From NCBI GenBank assembly GCA_004145795.1, contig SEIO01000003.1, forward strand, positions 1 to 64,000: 64,000 nt of DNA. The letters are read 5' to 3'. Shown in pieces: positions 20,839 through 29,454 of the stretch. This stretch comes from Lentibacillus lipolyticus (GTDB lineage: Bacteria; Bacillota; Bacilli; Bacillales; Amphibacillaceae). Both the position numbers and the translations under genes were made by a program. Numbering within the stretch: the first letter of the stretch is position 1; every line of letters starts with the position of its first letter. A model generated the notes under the pieces. That model worked only from the letters and a program-made list of their open reading frames with translations. It was not told where the DNA came from and searched no databases.

Positions 20839-22260
20839 ATGACGCGGCAACCTTATAATAAAATATTAATGGCTGCTTTACTGCTCGCTGGTTCATTTAT
20901 CGCGATTTTAAATCAGACACTAATGATTACAGCTATTCCTCCAATCATGGATGAAATGAATATTTCAGCTAATACTGCTCAATGGCTGACTACTGTATTT
21001 ATGCTTGTCAATGGGGTCATGATTCCGATCACTGCATTTTTAATCGAACGGTTTACAACACGACAGCTTTTTATAACGGCAATGAGTGTATTTGCGGTTG
21101 GAACAATTGCAGGAGGGCTTGCCCCAAATTTTGGCTTATTATTGGTGGGAAGAATTATTCAATCAGCAGGAGCAGGGATTATGTTGCCACTCATGCAGAC
21201 AGTTTTCCTGTTAATTTTCCCTGTTAATAAACGAGGAGCAGCGATGGGCTACATCGGGCTTGTTATTTCGTTTGCACCGGCTATTGGACCGACTGTGTCC
21301 GGTTGGGTGACGTCTCATTATTCTTGGAGATTTTTATTTCTACTTATTTTACCGTTAGCTATTTTAATTATCTTTATTGCTTATTTCATATTAAGGAATG
21401 TTACGGAACTCACGTATCCGAAACTCGATATAACATCGATTATCTTATCTTCCGTCGGATTTGGTGGGCTCCTGTTTGGCTTTTCAAATGCGGGAAACTA
21501 CGGATGGGACAGCGGAAGGACCATTGCTACTCTTGCAGCTGGCATACTTACCCTTCTAGTCTTTATCATGCGACAATTACGCATGCAACAACCGATGTTA
21601 GAATTCAGGGTCTTCAAATACAAGATGTTTACAATTACAACAGTCATTGGCATGATTACGTTCCTTGGGCTGATCGGATCGGAAACGTTAATTCCGCTTT
21701 ATATGCAGAACATGAGAGACTTCACAGCAATGGAATCCGGACTGGTCCTTCTTCCCGGGGCTCTCATCTCTGGTTTAATGTCTCCGATTACTGGAAGAAT
21801 TTTTGACCGAATTGGGGCTCGTTTGTTGTCACTTGTTGGTTTGACTATTATGACGGGCGCAACATTGGCCTTTGGATTCCTGGGCACAACAACGACGCTT
21901 GCGTTTCTGATGGTCATGTACGCTGTTCGCATGTTTGGTTTTTCGATGGTGATGATGCCTGTGACGACAGCAGGTTTGAATCAATTGCCACAAAAATTGA
22001 TACCACATGGTACAGCTATGAATAATACAATGCGGCAAATTGCAGCATCTGTCGGGACAGCGATCCTCGTTACGATTATGACGATGACGGAACAAAACGC
22101 TCAGCAAGCCTCATCGATTTCAAACCCTGGCATTCACGGCGTAAATGTTGCTTTTATAGTGGTTGTTGTTTTGTCGTTCATGGCAATTATCTTATCTATT
22201 TTTGTTAAGAGGACATATCCACCTGTTGAAGAGCAATTTCAAGCTGGGGAGAACCAATAA
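20839..22260 (+). CDS. MFS multidrug exporter, DHA2 (EmrB/LmrB-like) family
   Basis: 473 residues with about 14 hydrophobic segments, the size and layout of DHA2 drug:H+ antiporters. Family motifs: LNQTLMITAIPPIMDEM in the first segment, QWLTTVFMLVNGVMIPI, and the motif-C-like APAIGPTVSGWV near residue 150. LmrB and MdtP of B. subtilis are well-known relatives. The ATG follows AGGGGGAG. No TetR or MarR gene is adjacent, so regulation is unknown. The substrate cannot be read from the sequence. Confidence 0.88.
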   Translation: MTRQPYNKILMAALLLAGSFIAILNQTLMITAIPPIMDEMNISANTAQWLTTVFMLVNGVMIPITAFLIERFTTRQLFITAMSVFAVGTIAGGLAPNFGLLLVGRIIQSAGAGIMLPLMQTVFLLIFPVNKRGAAMGYIGLVISFAPAIGPTVSGWVTSHYSWRFLFLLILPLAILIIFIAYFILRNVTELTYPKLDITSIILSSVGFGGLLFGFSNAGNYGWDSGRTIATLAAGILTLLVFIMRQLRMQQPMLEFRVFKYKMFTITTVIGMITFLGLIGSETLIPLYMQNMRDFTAMESGLVLLPGALISGLMSPITGRIFDRIGARLLSLVGLTIMTGATLAFGFLGTTTTLAFLMVMYAVRMFGFSMVMMPVTTAGLNQLPQKLIPHGTAMNNTMRQIAASVGTAILVTIMTMTEQNAQQASSISNPGIHGVNVAFIVVVVLSFMAIILSIFVKRTYPPVEEQFQAGENQ

Positions 22261-22285
22261 AATGACGGTTCTGATCCTCTGTTAG

Positions 22286-22322
22286 CGGACGCCATTCCGA
22301 AATAAGACTTGGCGTCCGTTTC
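22286..22322 (+). terminator. Terminator after the MFS exporter
   Basis: CGGACGCCA pairs with TGGCGTCCG around a 15-nt loop, followed by TTT. Confidence 0.75.
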
Positions 22323-22436
22323 ATACATAAAGGCTGTTTGCCAAGGTAACTTTTTCAAAATGGGAACAATAGATTTGTGCGGAGCGGTACTGAAACAAGG
22401 TTTTATTGTGAATAGTGTTTAAAAAGGGGAAACTAT

Positions 22437-22640
22437 ATGATTAAATCATTAAAGGGACAATTTATTTTATCTGTTGTAACTGCTGTTCTTTTTGTTGCTG
22501 GTTCTTTTTCTTATATTGAATTTACCGGTAAAGACGTTTTTGCGTTTACTCGTGTACTCTTTTATTTCGCAATGGTTGTCTCTGTTTATAATGCAGGAAT
22601 GTTGACACAAAAATATGTTCAAAGAAAAAAAGAGAAGTAA
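22437..22640 (+). CDS. Small two-TM membrane protein, unknown function
   Basis: 67 residues with a hydrophobic segment at about 10-27 and another at 37-57, ending in a basic tail (QRKKEK). The ribosome binding site AAAAGGGG lies 8 nt before the ATG. No family recognised. It precedes a lipoprotein gene by 71 nt on the same strand and could share its transcript. Confidence 0.7.
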   Translation: MIKSLKGQFILSVVTAVLFVAGSFSYIEFTGKDVFAFTRVLFYFAMVVSVYNAGMLTQKYVQRKKEK

Positions 22641-22711
22641 TTTCCGTGGCAATAACATCTTATCATTTCTAGACTCATCGAACTATATTACAGAGGAGAG
22701 GTAGTATTTAA

Positions 22712-23356
22712 ATGAAAAGTAGTCGTAAGTTTTTAATGGTAATGTTAACGGTAGTACTAGTTCTATTGGCTGCTTGCGATAATTCAGCTGAGAAGTCAAG
22801 TGCAAAATCAGACAACCAATCACCAGATAGCAATTTGACTGAAGGTGCAGATGACAACAAATCAAATCAAGAAATGGAAGACGCTCAAGGAGATACGGAC
22901 GACACCCGGATAAATAACCCAGAAGACACGTCTAAAAATACATCCGCCGATTCGAATGATGGAGTTTCGTTGAATTCTAGTGCTAGTGACAGTGAAGTTG
23001 CCGGTACCAAAAAGGAAAAATACCTTGAAAAACTTAATGAAATGGAAGAATCGGATAGATATGCAGAAGCTGGATCAACAATGCCAGAATTGGAGAAACA
23101 AGAGGCAGAAAGATATAAAAATTGGGATGAGGCATTGAACGAAATCTATGGGGAGTTGGAAGAACAGCTTAGTACAGAACAGATGGATACATTAAGAGAA
23201 GAACAACGGAATTGGGTAGAGCATAGAGACGAAGCCGCTAAAGAAGCATCACTAGAATATGAAGGCGGTTCAACAGAGTCATTAGAATATGTAGCTACGC
23301 AAGCAAGTCTGACAAGGGACAGATGCTATGCGTTAGTTGCAAAATATATGAATTAA
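22712..23356 (+). CDS. Lipoprotein with LprI-like (DUF1311) domain
   Basis: 214 residues. A lipoprotein signal ends in LLAAC with the lipidated Cys at 22. An Asp/Ser/Asn-rich linker follows (about 25-100). The C-terminal domain (about 115-214) has the DUF1311 pattern: YKNWDEALNEIYGELEEQL, LREEQRNWVEHRDE, and a late Cys in TRDRCYAL. DUF1311 is related to the lysozyme-inhibitor LprI family. Membrane-anchored outside the cell. The exact role is unknown. ATG follows AGAGGAGAGG. Confidence 0.8.
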   Translation: MKSSRKFLMVMLTVVLVLLAACDNSAEKSSAKSDNQSPDSNLTEGADDNKSNQEMEDAQGDTDDTRINNPEDTSKNTSADSNDGVSLNSSASDSEVAGTKKEKYLEKLNEMEESDRYAEAGSTMPELEKQEAERYKNWDEALNEIYGELEEQLSTEQMDTLREEQRNWVEHRDEAAKEASLEYEGGSTESLEYVATQASLTRDRCYALVAKYMN

Positions 23357-23436
23357 TACAGAAGGATCTCGAAACGGTGAAAAATGAAAGGTGTTTTAAA
23401 AGTCTCCCGTAGATTGTTAGAGAATAGGACTGATTT

Positions 23437-24006
23437 GTGTTGAAATTATTCATGAGTCTATTATTTTTAATTGTCATTGGGTACTATGGGTACAGGTTTA
23501 TTCAAGTTTTATTAAAAATGAGAAAAGCGAAGCAAGATGTTATTTTACCAATTAAAGATGAGGAAATTGCGGCCATTAGAACATATCAACAGAGAACGGT
23601 GAAATTACCGACATATACGGAACAAAAGGCAGGGATTATTATGTATTCCCTAACCCTTTTATTTGTGATCGCTATGTTTTTTATTGGAATAGTATCAACT
23701 GAATTTCAGTTGTCCTTTTACCCGTTGATTTTTATTCCGTTGCTCCATACCCAAAACTTTCTTGATTTATTTGCCGTAATGGACGACGGGATACTCTGTG
23801 GAACTCGCTTTGTTGCTTGGGAGAGGATAAAGTCGTTTGAGTTTGTTCGTATTGACATAAACCATAAATACTATGGCTTCTCAAAAGAGGTTAATGATAC
23901 ATATGAGTTAAGAATCAAGGCGAAATTCCATTCCATAAGCTGTATTGTGACCACAGATGAAGTAAAGGAGAAGCTTAATAATGTTTTAAATGAACATGTC
24001 AGGTGA
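23437..24006 (+). CDS. Membrane protein of unknown function
   Basis: 189 residues. An N-terminal hydrophobic segment (about 2-22), a charged stretch to about 60, two further segments (about 68-88 and 92-108), and a cytoplasmic C-terminal part with DDGILCGTRFVAWERIKSFEF. This tail resembles the small beta-rich domain found after membrane helices in many Firmicute proteins (DUF5673-like); that resemblance is from memory. The GTG start has a weak AGGAC upstream; an ATG at 23452 would shorten it by 5 residues. Confidence 0.65.
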   Translation: MLKLFMSLLFLIVIGYYGYRFIQVLLKMRKAKQDVILPIKDEEIAAIRTYQQRTVKLPTYTEQKAGIIMYSLTLLFVIAMFFIGIVSTEFQLSFYPLIFIPLLHTQNFLDLFAVMDDGILCGTRFVAWERIKSFEFVRIDINHKYYGFSKEVNDTYELRIKAKFHSISCIVTTDEVKEKLNNVLNEHVR

Positions 24007-24184
24007 AGGAAAAGGATTCTGCATTAATGTACTTAGCAACTCAGCTTGCATATTTACTTTGAGCAGGAACAGGTCTTATCCTTCTTTTTGGAACATAAAA
24101 TGATTTGCAATTGGGTGTCATGGATCATAATATGCTTGGTTTGAAAAATCTGAGGTAAAAACCAATGTTTAAAATAATCGGTTT

Positions 24185-24733
24185 CTACCCATATCTATTA
24201 TGAATCGCTTGCTGCAGATAAATCATTTCATCGGCGAGGTTTTGCATTCTCTCGGAAACATCACGGTCGATAATTTCGTCACTTTCTTCGTTAAAGGAAT
24301 CATTATGGATGAAAACATTCCCCGTTGGTACGAGACCTTTAAAGTAGGAAAGGATCGGTTTTAATTGATATTCTGGTACTAGAAAGTGTTTTTCAGACCA
24401 GCCCGTTGCTACAATACCAGTTACTTTATGCTTGAAGGCATTTTGAGGTAAAAGGTCGAACAGGTTTTTTAAAGCTCCTGAAATGGATGCTTGATAAATA
24501 GGTGTGCCAAATACCAGAAAATCAGCTGATAACATGGTATTCACAACGTTCCAAGTATCATTGTTATAATCCACTAATGGGGCACCAGTAGCAAATTCTA
24601 CCTCATAGTCCCGTAAGTCAATTAATTCTGTTTTTACGGCTGAATCTAGAAGTTTAGCTGTGGCCAGAACGTCGTTGACAGCTAAAGATGTTTTGTCACC
24701 AGCCAGTGCTCCCGATATCCCGACAAGTTTCAA
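24185..24733 (-). CDS. NADPH-dependent FMN reductase family protein
   Basis: 182 residues with a flavodoxin-like fold. Family signature: GTPIYQASISGALKNLFDLL near 74-93 (flavin phosphate and dimer contacts), preceded by KLVGISGAL at the N-terminus. It would reduce flavin or quinone-like substrates with NAD(P)H in the cytosol. The TTG at 24733, 5 nt after AAAGAGGTAG, is preferred to an upstream ATG at 24766; its paralogue at 29796 starts the same way. The two share the NLFDLLP, FKHKV or FRNKV and QLKPILSY blocks. Lone gene. Confidence 0.85.
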   Translation of the reverse strand: MKLVGISGALAGDKTSLAVNDVLATAKLLDSAVKTELIDLRDYEVEFATGAPLVDYNNDTWNVVNTMLSADFLVFGTPIYQASISGALKNLFDLLPQNAFKHKVTGIVATGWSEKHFLVPEYQLKPILSYFKGLVPTGNVFIHNDSFNEESDEIIDRDVSERMQNLADEMIYLQQAIHNRYG

Positions 24734-24941
24734 TGTAACTACCTCTTTTCGCATGGTCATTTTCATGTATCTATTGCCCTTGTATTTTACAAGGGAAGGT
24801 TATCGTATCCTGCATGTTAATGCAACTAATCAGCCTGTTTTTCATGGTTGTTTTTCCAGTGCTATCCGTTTAAAATGAAAGTGCTATGCTGCTGATGTCA
24901 GCATTTTTGCGTGGCTTTTATATGGTCTGGGGGGAGTGTTG

Positions 24942-25361
24942 GTGAAAAGAGTCTTTGCTGCAGTCATTTCTACTTGTCTATTTGGTGCTTTGATGGGTGT
25001 GACCAGTTTTTTGTCAGCATCGGAAAGAGATGCAGTATCGTTATGGTTGCCGATGCTGTTTTTTGGTGTATACGCTGCACCAGTGTACGTGATTGGCGGC
25101 ATACCGACGTCACTCCTGATTGATAAAGTGATCAGCAAAAAGCTGCGTGATTCCGGAGGCTTTTTACGGTATGTGACAAGAGCGGGCTTGTACGGTCTGG
25201 CGGGAGTCACCGCTGCATTTATTTATATGATGATACTGGCAATGGCAGAAGGGGAGTTATACCTGATTCCGCAAGAATTAATTGGCTATTTGGTGTACGG
25301 ACTGATTGCTGCATTGATTTATTTCCATGTATTACTTTTGATAAGGAAACAAACGACATAG
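24942..25361 (+). CDS. Four-TM membrane protein, unknown function
   Basis: 139 residues with hydrophobic segments at roughly 3-22, 33-56, 76-100 and 110-132, and a short basic end. Three in-frame start codons (GTG 24936, TTG 24939, GTG 24942) follow GGGGGAG; 24942 has the best spacing. No family recognised. It is followed by an unusual GC-rich noncoding element. Confidence 0.65.
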   Translation: MKRVFAAVISTCLFGALMGVTSFLSASERDAVSLWLPMLFFGVYAAPVYVIGGIPTSLLIDKVISKKLRDSGGFLRYVTRAGLYGLAGVTAAFIYMMILAMAEGELYLIPQELIGYLVYGLIAALIYFHVLLLIRKQTT

Positions 25362-25369
25362 GCGGATCG

Positions 25370-25550
25370 TCATGCGGAGTGCTCGAAACAACGCCGCCTC
25401 GAAATTTTCGACGCACAGGACGTATTAGTGTCGGCGCCCGCACAGGACAAGGAAAGCTACGACAGCGACACATCGCACGAAGAAAAAGCGCTTATCTCTT
25501 TAGAGGACGCCCGAGACTTTAGCCGGCCGGTCCTTTTTATCCTCCCTCTT
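25370..25550. repeat. GC-rich noncoding element, possible dispersed repeat
   Basis: Markedly richer in G and C than the flanking DNA and without a credible frame. It contains a 10-bp direct repeat CGCACAGGAC at 25412-25421 and 25439-25448, a small hairpin GCGA-caca-TCGC near 25465, and ends with AGGAC/GTCCT followed by T, like a terminator. The compact, non-coding make-up resembles intergenic repeat families of Bacillaceae; I cannot confirm copies elsewhere. Confidence 0.4.
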
Positions 25551-25591
25551 TAACACGCACTTTAACGTATCATGGCCAACCATTTCTACTT

Positions 25592-25999
25592 TTATTTCAC
25601 CTTTTTTATTTCTTGTTCTATCCTTTTCCCAAATCCCATCAGTAATCCAGAGTAATGGTATTTAATTTTTTCGTAAACTACCCTTGCTTCTTCTTCATCA
25701 TAAAGATGGGAAGTTTTGTTTCTGTCAATCATCATATCAATCCACTGGTCGCCATCGTCAATCAGGCCATATGCAAAAGCCTCGCGAATCGTCCCTCTAG
25801 GGCTTCTAAGTTCTGTCAGCCCAGTATATTCCAGAAATTCCTTCATCAGTTTCCAGCTTAATTCAAAGGTGAATTCAAAGCGCTGTATAACACCATCATA
25901 AACAATATCGTCTATGATTTGTAATGTTGTCGCTTCATGTAATCTGGAGACAGCCCGTTTATAATCATCAAGCTTCTCGAAAAGCCTTTCGTTTGTCAT
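25592..25999 (-). CDS. HEPN-domain protein, HI0074/HepT-like toxin
   Basis: 135 residues, all-helical, of the nucleotidyltransferase substrate-binding (HI0074) family. The HEPN catalytic pattern R-x4-H-x-Y is present as RNKTSHLY (Arg93, His98, Tyr100), known in HepT as a ribonuclease site that the partner nucleotidyltransferase blocks by adenylylating the Tyr. ATG 25999 is 7 nt after GGAAGGGGTG; an upstream TTG is less likely. It overlaps its partner by 32 bp, with the nucleotidyltransferase first. Function as a type VII toxin-antitoxin pair is inferred. Confidence 0.87.
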   Translation of the reverse strand: MTNERLFEKLDDYKRAVSRLHEATTLQIIDDIVYDGVIQRFEFTFELSWKLMKEFLEYTGLTELRSPRGTIREAFAYGLIDDGDQWIDMMIDRNKTSHLYDEEEARVVYEKIKYHYSGLLMGFGKRIEQEIKKVK

Positions 26000-26306
26000 A
26001 TACAATCACCCCTTCCCGGTTTATATTCGTTATTAATCGCTTTTTTCTTAACCGGTCTGTGAAAACAATATCTAGTTTTAAATGGGTCGGCATTTCCTGT
26101 ATACGGTCTTCAATTAAGTTTTGATCTGAATGTGCCATATTTTCTGTTCCAACTGCTAGATCAATGTCCGAGTTTGGGCGAAAATCTCCGCGCGCCCGGG
26201 AACCGAATAAGATTACTTTAGAAATCTCAGGTTTGGATGAACAGTAAAGGACTAATTCATTTAAAAAACGCTCGGGTATATTTGTTTTTTTTTGTTTATC
26301 GGTCAT
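25968..26306 (-). CDS. MNT nucleotidyltransferase, MntA-like antitoxin
   Basis: 112 residues with the minimal nucleotidyltransferase signature GS-x10-DxD: GSRARGDFRPNSDIDL, with Gly35, Ser36, Asp47 and Asp49. A third acidic residue is probably in KLDIVFTD. In characterised pairs this protein adds AMP to the HEPN toxin. ATG 26306 has only a weak GGGG upstream. First gene of the pair; translation of the toxin starts inside its end. Confidence 0.87.
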   Translation of the reverse strand: MTDKQKKTNIPERFLNELVLYCSSKPEISKVILFGSRARGDFRPNSDIDLAVGTENMAHSDQNLIEDRIQEMPTHLKLDIVFTDRLRKKRLITNINREGVIVYDKRKAFREA

Positions 26307-26411
26307 GTTAAAACCCCGCCAACATGATATTTATCGATAGTATACCATTTATTGTCATAAACGTGCACAAACACAATACTGTGGAATACCATGTGCTCAT
26401 ACATTAGCCTC

Positions 26412-26762
26412 TTAGAAGAATTTTTTTAACAGTTTTTGTCGATAAGATGGAAATTTAGCGTTCCGGTCTAGTTTTCTTTTTTTGACAAATTTGTTGAATT
26501 GTGTCGTTTTGCGTGTCGCATCGTTATATTCTTCCCCGGTTGCGTACTCCAGCAGGTCCTTCGAAGTGACATTTTTCTTATTCTTAGTTGTATCATCGGG
26601 TACAAACCCTGCATTTTTCAGTATTTTGTACGCTTGGTTCATTTCCCGTGACATGCCTGGCAGATCATCCCTTAAATGGAGCCGCTTTCCTTTTCCCGGC
26701 AAATCATCAAGTTCGCCTTTTTCAATCGCTTCTCTGATTTTGTCTTCCACGATGAGGTACAT
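26412..26762 (-). CDS. DUF1992 (DnaJ-homologue subfamily C28-type) protein
   Basis: 116 residues. The N-terminal part shows the DUF1992 pattern: VEDKIREAIEKGELDDLPGKGKRL, then MNQAYKILKNAGFVPDD. A Lys-rich tail follows. Function unknown; the domain is shared with a eukaryotic DnaJ-related protein but there is no J domain here. ATG 26762 lies after AAAGGGGGAC; the longer frame to 26798 has no binding site. Single gene on the minus strand. Confidence 0.82.
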   Translation of the reverse strand: MYLIVEDKIREAIEKGELDDLPGKGKRLHLRDDLPGMSREMNQAYKILKNAGFVPDDTTKNKKNVTSKDLLEYATGEEYNDATRKTTQFNKFVKKRKLDRNAKFPSYRQKLLKKFF

Positions 26763-26877
26763 GTTGTCCCCCTTTCTGATATCCATTGTTATGTTCATTA
26801 TAGCACTTACCTTTTCTGTTTGTTTAGCATAATATTTACGGCTAGATTGTAGTGGGAAGTTTAGACATGATCAAATA

Positions 26878-26905
26878 AGCCGCATTTTATATGGCAAATG
26901 CGGCT
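26878..26905. terminator. Hairpin terminator upstream of DUF1992 gene
   Basis: AGCCGCATTT pairs with AAATGCGGCT around an 8-nt loop. It ends the small minus-strand gene at 26921-27130. Confidence 0.65.
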
Positions 26906-26920
26906 GAAGTCTGTTTAATT

Positions 26921-27130
26921 TTACGAATTTTTGTTTATCTGTCCAATCTCTTTCTCGGCGATGTGTTGGTTGGCAGCCTCGAGTTCCTTATGCTCATTGA
27001 CCGAATCACCGGCAAAGTTGTCTTCTTCTTTAAGCGGGTTGTTGGTATCCAGCCCATCCTGAACGCTTAATTCCCCATCCATATTTGCCTGTGTACGCCG
27101 TTTAAAGGTCTTTTTCTCTTGTTTTCCCAT
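26921..27130 (-). CDS. Small hydrophilic protein, unknown function
   Basis: 69 residues, charged and low in hydrophobic residues, starting MGKQEKKTFKRR and rich in Asn, Glu and Asp. ATG 27130 is preceded by GAGGTGAT at 4 nt, so the longer frame is rejected. It resembles the small acid-tolerant hydrophilic proteins common in spore formers only in composition; no family recognised. Divergent from the padR operon, with 103 bp between starts. Confidence 0.65.
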   Translation of the reverse strand: MGKQEKKTFKRRTQANMDGELSVQDGLDTNNPLKEEDNFAGDSVNEHKELEAANQHIAEKEIGQINKNS

Positions 27131-27183
27131 ACGAATCACCTCAAGGTATAGCATTTCCTGCTGCCTATGCAATATACTTACCC

Positions 27184-27212
27184 TTGTAATACGATGCATA
27201 TCGTAATACTAT
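27184..27212 (+). promoter_or_regulatory. padR promoter with dyad operator in the spacer
   Basis: TTGTAA (27184-27189), 17-bp spacer and TACTAT (27207-27212). The spacer contains the inverted repeat ACGAT-gcat-ATCGT (27191-27204). PadR regulators usually repress their own operon through such dyads, so this is a likely operator; the binding is inferred. Confidence 0.5.
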
Positions 27213-27233
27213 GGGGGAAGAGGTGATGTGAAA

Positions 27234-27557
27234 ATGGACCGTGAAATCATGAAAGGCAGTATTGATATCTTATTGCTTAATTTACTGAATGGAAAAGATA
27301 TGTATGGGTATGAAATGGTAAAAGTACTAAAGGAAAAAAGCGAACAGCTTTATAATATGGGTGAAGGGACGCTGTACCCGGCGTTGAAGCGCATGGAGAA
27401 GAAACAGTGGCTCGACTCGTACTGGTATGAAACAGATCATGGCCGGCGGAAGTATTACCGAATTACGGACGATGGAAAAGCCATATTGGAAAAGAAATTG
27501 GATCAGTGGAACAGTGTCCATCATCTTATTACAAAAACATCAGGAGACATATCATGA
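27234..27557 (+). CDS. PadR-family transcriptional regulator
   Basis: 107 residues. Winged-helix protein of the PadR N-terminal family: MKGSIDILLLNLL, MYGYEMVK, the recognition part GEGTLYPALKRMEKKQWL, and the wing with GRRKYYRITDDGK. Small (PadR-s1) class, so dimerisation is by a short C-terminal helix. ATG 27234 is 6 nt from GAGGTGAT; GTG 27228 overlaps the binding site. The stop overlaps the next gene by 4 bp. In many Firmicutes such a regulator controls an adjacent HAAS-domain membrane protein, as here. Confidence 0.92.
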   Translation: MDREIMKGSIDILLLNLLNGKDMYGYEMVKVLKEKSEQLYNMGEGTLYPALKRMEKKQWLDSYWYETDHGRRKYYRITDDGKAILEKKLDQWNSVHHLITKTSGDIS

Positions 27558-28417
27558 ATCGACTCGAAAAACATGTAGAAAAGGTTTTGGAACAAATGCA
27601 AAGTTCGGATGATGAGCGGGAAGATATACGGGAGGAACTGCTCAATCATTTGGAAGAAGCAAAACAACGGTACATCAGCGAGGGGATGCCGGAAAAACAG
27701 GCCGAAAAGCAAGCGTTGGACGAATTTGGGCAGCCTGATAACACGGGCCGCCAGATGCAGGAAGCCATATATCCGTATCAGCGCGGGCTGTTATATGCGA
27801 TTGGGATAGGAACGATTCTATTTGGTGTTATTTTTTATTTGAATACAACATTCTTTCTTCATGAGCCAATTCCCGTCTGGCTGGCTATTCAGCTTTTTAC
27901 AGGTGGAACGGTTACCCTGGCTGCCATCAACATTTCGTTTGTCGGGCGGTATTTTTATGTCATGAATGTTGTGCTGCTTGGCAATGTTATCTGGAACGGG
28001 ATTAATATGACGATGATGGAGCTGAGACCCCAGTGGCAGGCGATTTTTTTCGGTGTTTATTTATTGATTCTGGTTGGATTGGGCCTTATTGCAGTTATTC
28101 GCAATTCCTATTACTCAAGTGGCCCGACGGAAATAAAACAGCAAAAGCGTGGGCTTGTGCTGATCAGTTATATTGTCAACTTGCTCTTTGGCCTAGCTGT
28201 TACAGGTGTGAGTCTATTCTCCCTGTGGGCACTTTTGGCTTTTTCCGAAGTGAAGGCTGACGTCCTATTGACGGTAGTTCCCATTATTATCTGGCTCATT
28301 ACGTACAAATTCCAGATGGGCTATATTCCTAAAAAGCCGCTTGTTTCTATAGCAACAGGCCTTGGCTTTTCGGTGTTATCGCTTGTATTGCCATATACTA
28401 TCCTTGGGTTGATTTAG
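27554..28417 (+). CDS. HAAS-domain integral membrane protein
   Basis: 287 residues. The first 75 or so are soluble and helical and match the HAAS/DUF1700-type region found next to PadR regulators (EKHVEKVL, EDIREELLNHLEEAKQRY, ALDEFGQPDNTGRQ). Six or seven hydrophobic segments follow (about 80 onward). The domain is thought to link PadR genes with membrane sensors or transporters. ATG 27554 overlaps padR (ATGA). The function of the membrane part is unknown. Confidence 0.8.
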   Translation: MNRLEKHVEKVLEQMQSSDDEREDIREELLNHLEEAKQRYISEGMPEKQAEKQALDEFGQPDNTGRQMQEAIYPYQRGLLYAIGIGTILFGVIFYLNTTFFLHEPIPVWLAIQLFTGGTVTLAAINISFVGRYFYVMNVVLLGNVIWNGINMTMMELRPQWQAIFFGVYLLILVGLGLIAVIRNSYYSSGPTEIKQQKRGLVLISYIVNLLFGLAVTGVSLFSLWALLAFSEVKADVLLTVVPIIIWLITYKFQMGYIPKKPLVSIATGLGFSVLSLVLPYTILGLI

Positions 28418-28431
28418 GGAGGTTTGAAGAT

Positions 28432-29454
28432 ATGTCGCTAAAAATGAAAAACATCAGTTTTATCACTGGAATAGTTTTGTTATTTTTGCTCTTATGGGGA
28501 GTGGCTTCATTTGCTGATTCGCCTGAGGGCTTTTCCGGATTTGGTAAGACAACCGATATTTCACCGGATGACAGTGAACTTGTCTTTTCGTATTTCCATG
28601 GGGATGATGCGGCATTATATACCGTTCCTGTCGACGGCGGCAGAGCTGAACTATTGGCAGAACCGGAAGAAGGCAAATCATATTTGAACCCGAAGTACTC
28701 CCCGAGTGGCGAAAAAATTGCTTTTATCGAACAATGGGAGGATGAAAAGGGAGATGAAAAACGCCGGTTCAGCCAATTACGGATTTTCGACCGGAACAGT
28801 CAAACAATATCACAGCGGGTCAATACAAAAGGTTATGTGACAGAAGCAGTATTTTCACCTGATGGAAAGGCACTGTTTTTCTTGAAAGCGGGCGTTTATA
28901 AAAATTATTCGCCGATAGCTTCCAAGCGCCCGCATGATTTTGATATTTTCCGCATGGATTTGCAAACAGGGGATACGGAACAGGTTACATTTGAAAAAGC
29001 ATACTCCATGTCATCCCTTGAGGTAACGCCGGATGGCAAGCAGCTCATGTACAGAACATATCAGGATCATGATCAGCTGGTATTTCATTCGCCTGAAGAC
29101 GAAAGCACGACGACGATGGTACCAGAAGGTGATTTTGCCTCCAAGGCACCGATTATTTCATCGCCAACATTGTCACCAGATGGGAAGAATATCGTTTTTA
29201 CCGATGTTGCTACGAAAGATGAAAATGGCACGTTCATTTACGAAGCCTTTCGAATGAATCGGGACACCAAAAAGGCCGAGCAGCTTACATCATTTTACGA
29301 GCATGTGACCAGTCCAGTGTTTTTTCATAGTGAAGATAAGCTGATGGTGACGGTCGACACGAACTTTGCCAGAATTAATCCGGATTATAGCTATTGGAAA
29401 ATCAGTGCCGGTGGGGAAGAGCGAAAACGAGTAGAAGTGAAGATACCTCAATGA
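28432..29454 (+). CDS. Exported TolB-like beta-propeller protein
   Basis: 340 residues. An uncleaved or cleaved N-terminal hydrophobic segment (about 8-27) followed by repeated beta-propeller units with the TolB/PD40 pattern: ISPDDSELVFSY, YSPSGEKIAF, FSPDGKALFF, VTPDGKQLMY and LSPDGKNIVF. About five copies can be counted. Likely extracytoplasmic and protein-binding. It follows the HAAS gene by 14 nt with GGGAGGTTTG before the ATG, so it is the third gene of the padR operon. The partner is unknown. Confidence 0.82.
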   Translation: MSLKMKNISFITGIVLLFLLLWGVASFADSPEGFSGFGKTTDISPDDSELVFSYFHGDDAALYTVPVDGGRAELLAEPEEGKSYLNPKYSPSGEKIAFIEQWEDEKGDEKRRFSQLRIFDRNSQTISQRVNTKGYVTEAVFSPDGKALFFLKAGVYKNYSPIASKRPHDFDIFRMDLQTGDTEQVTFEKAYSMSSLEVTPDGKQLMYRTYQDHDQLVFHSPEDESTTTMVPEGDFASKAPIISSPTLSPDGKNIVFTDVATKDENGTFIYEAFRMNRDTKKAEQLTSFYEHVTSPVFFHSEDKLMVTVDTNFARINPDYSYWKISAGGEERKRVEVKIPQ

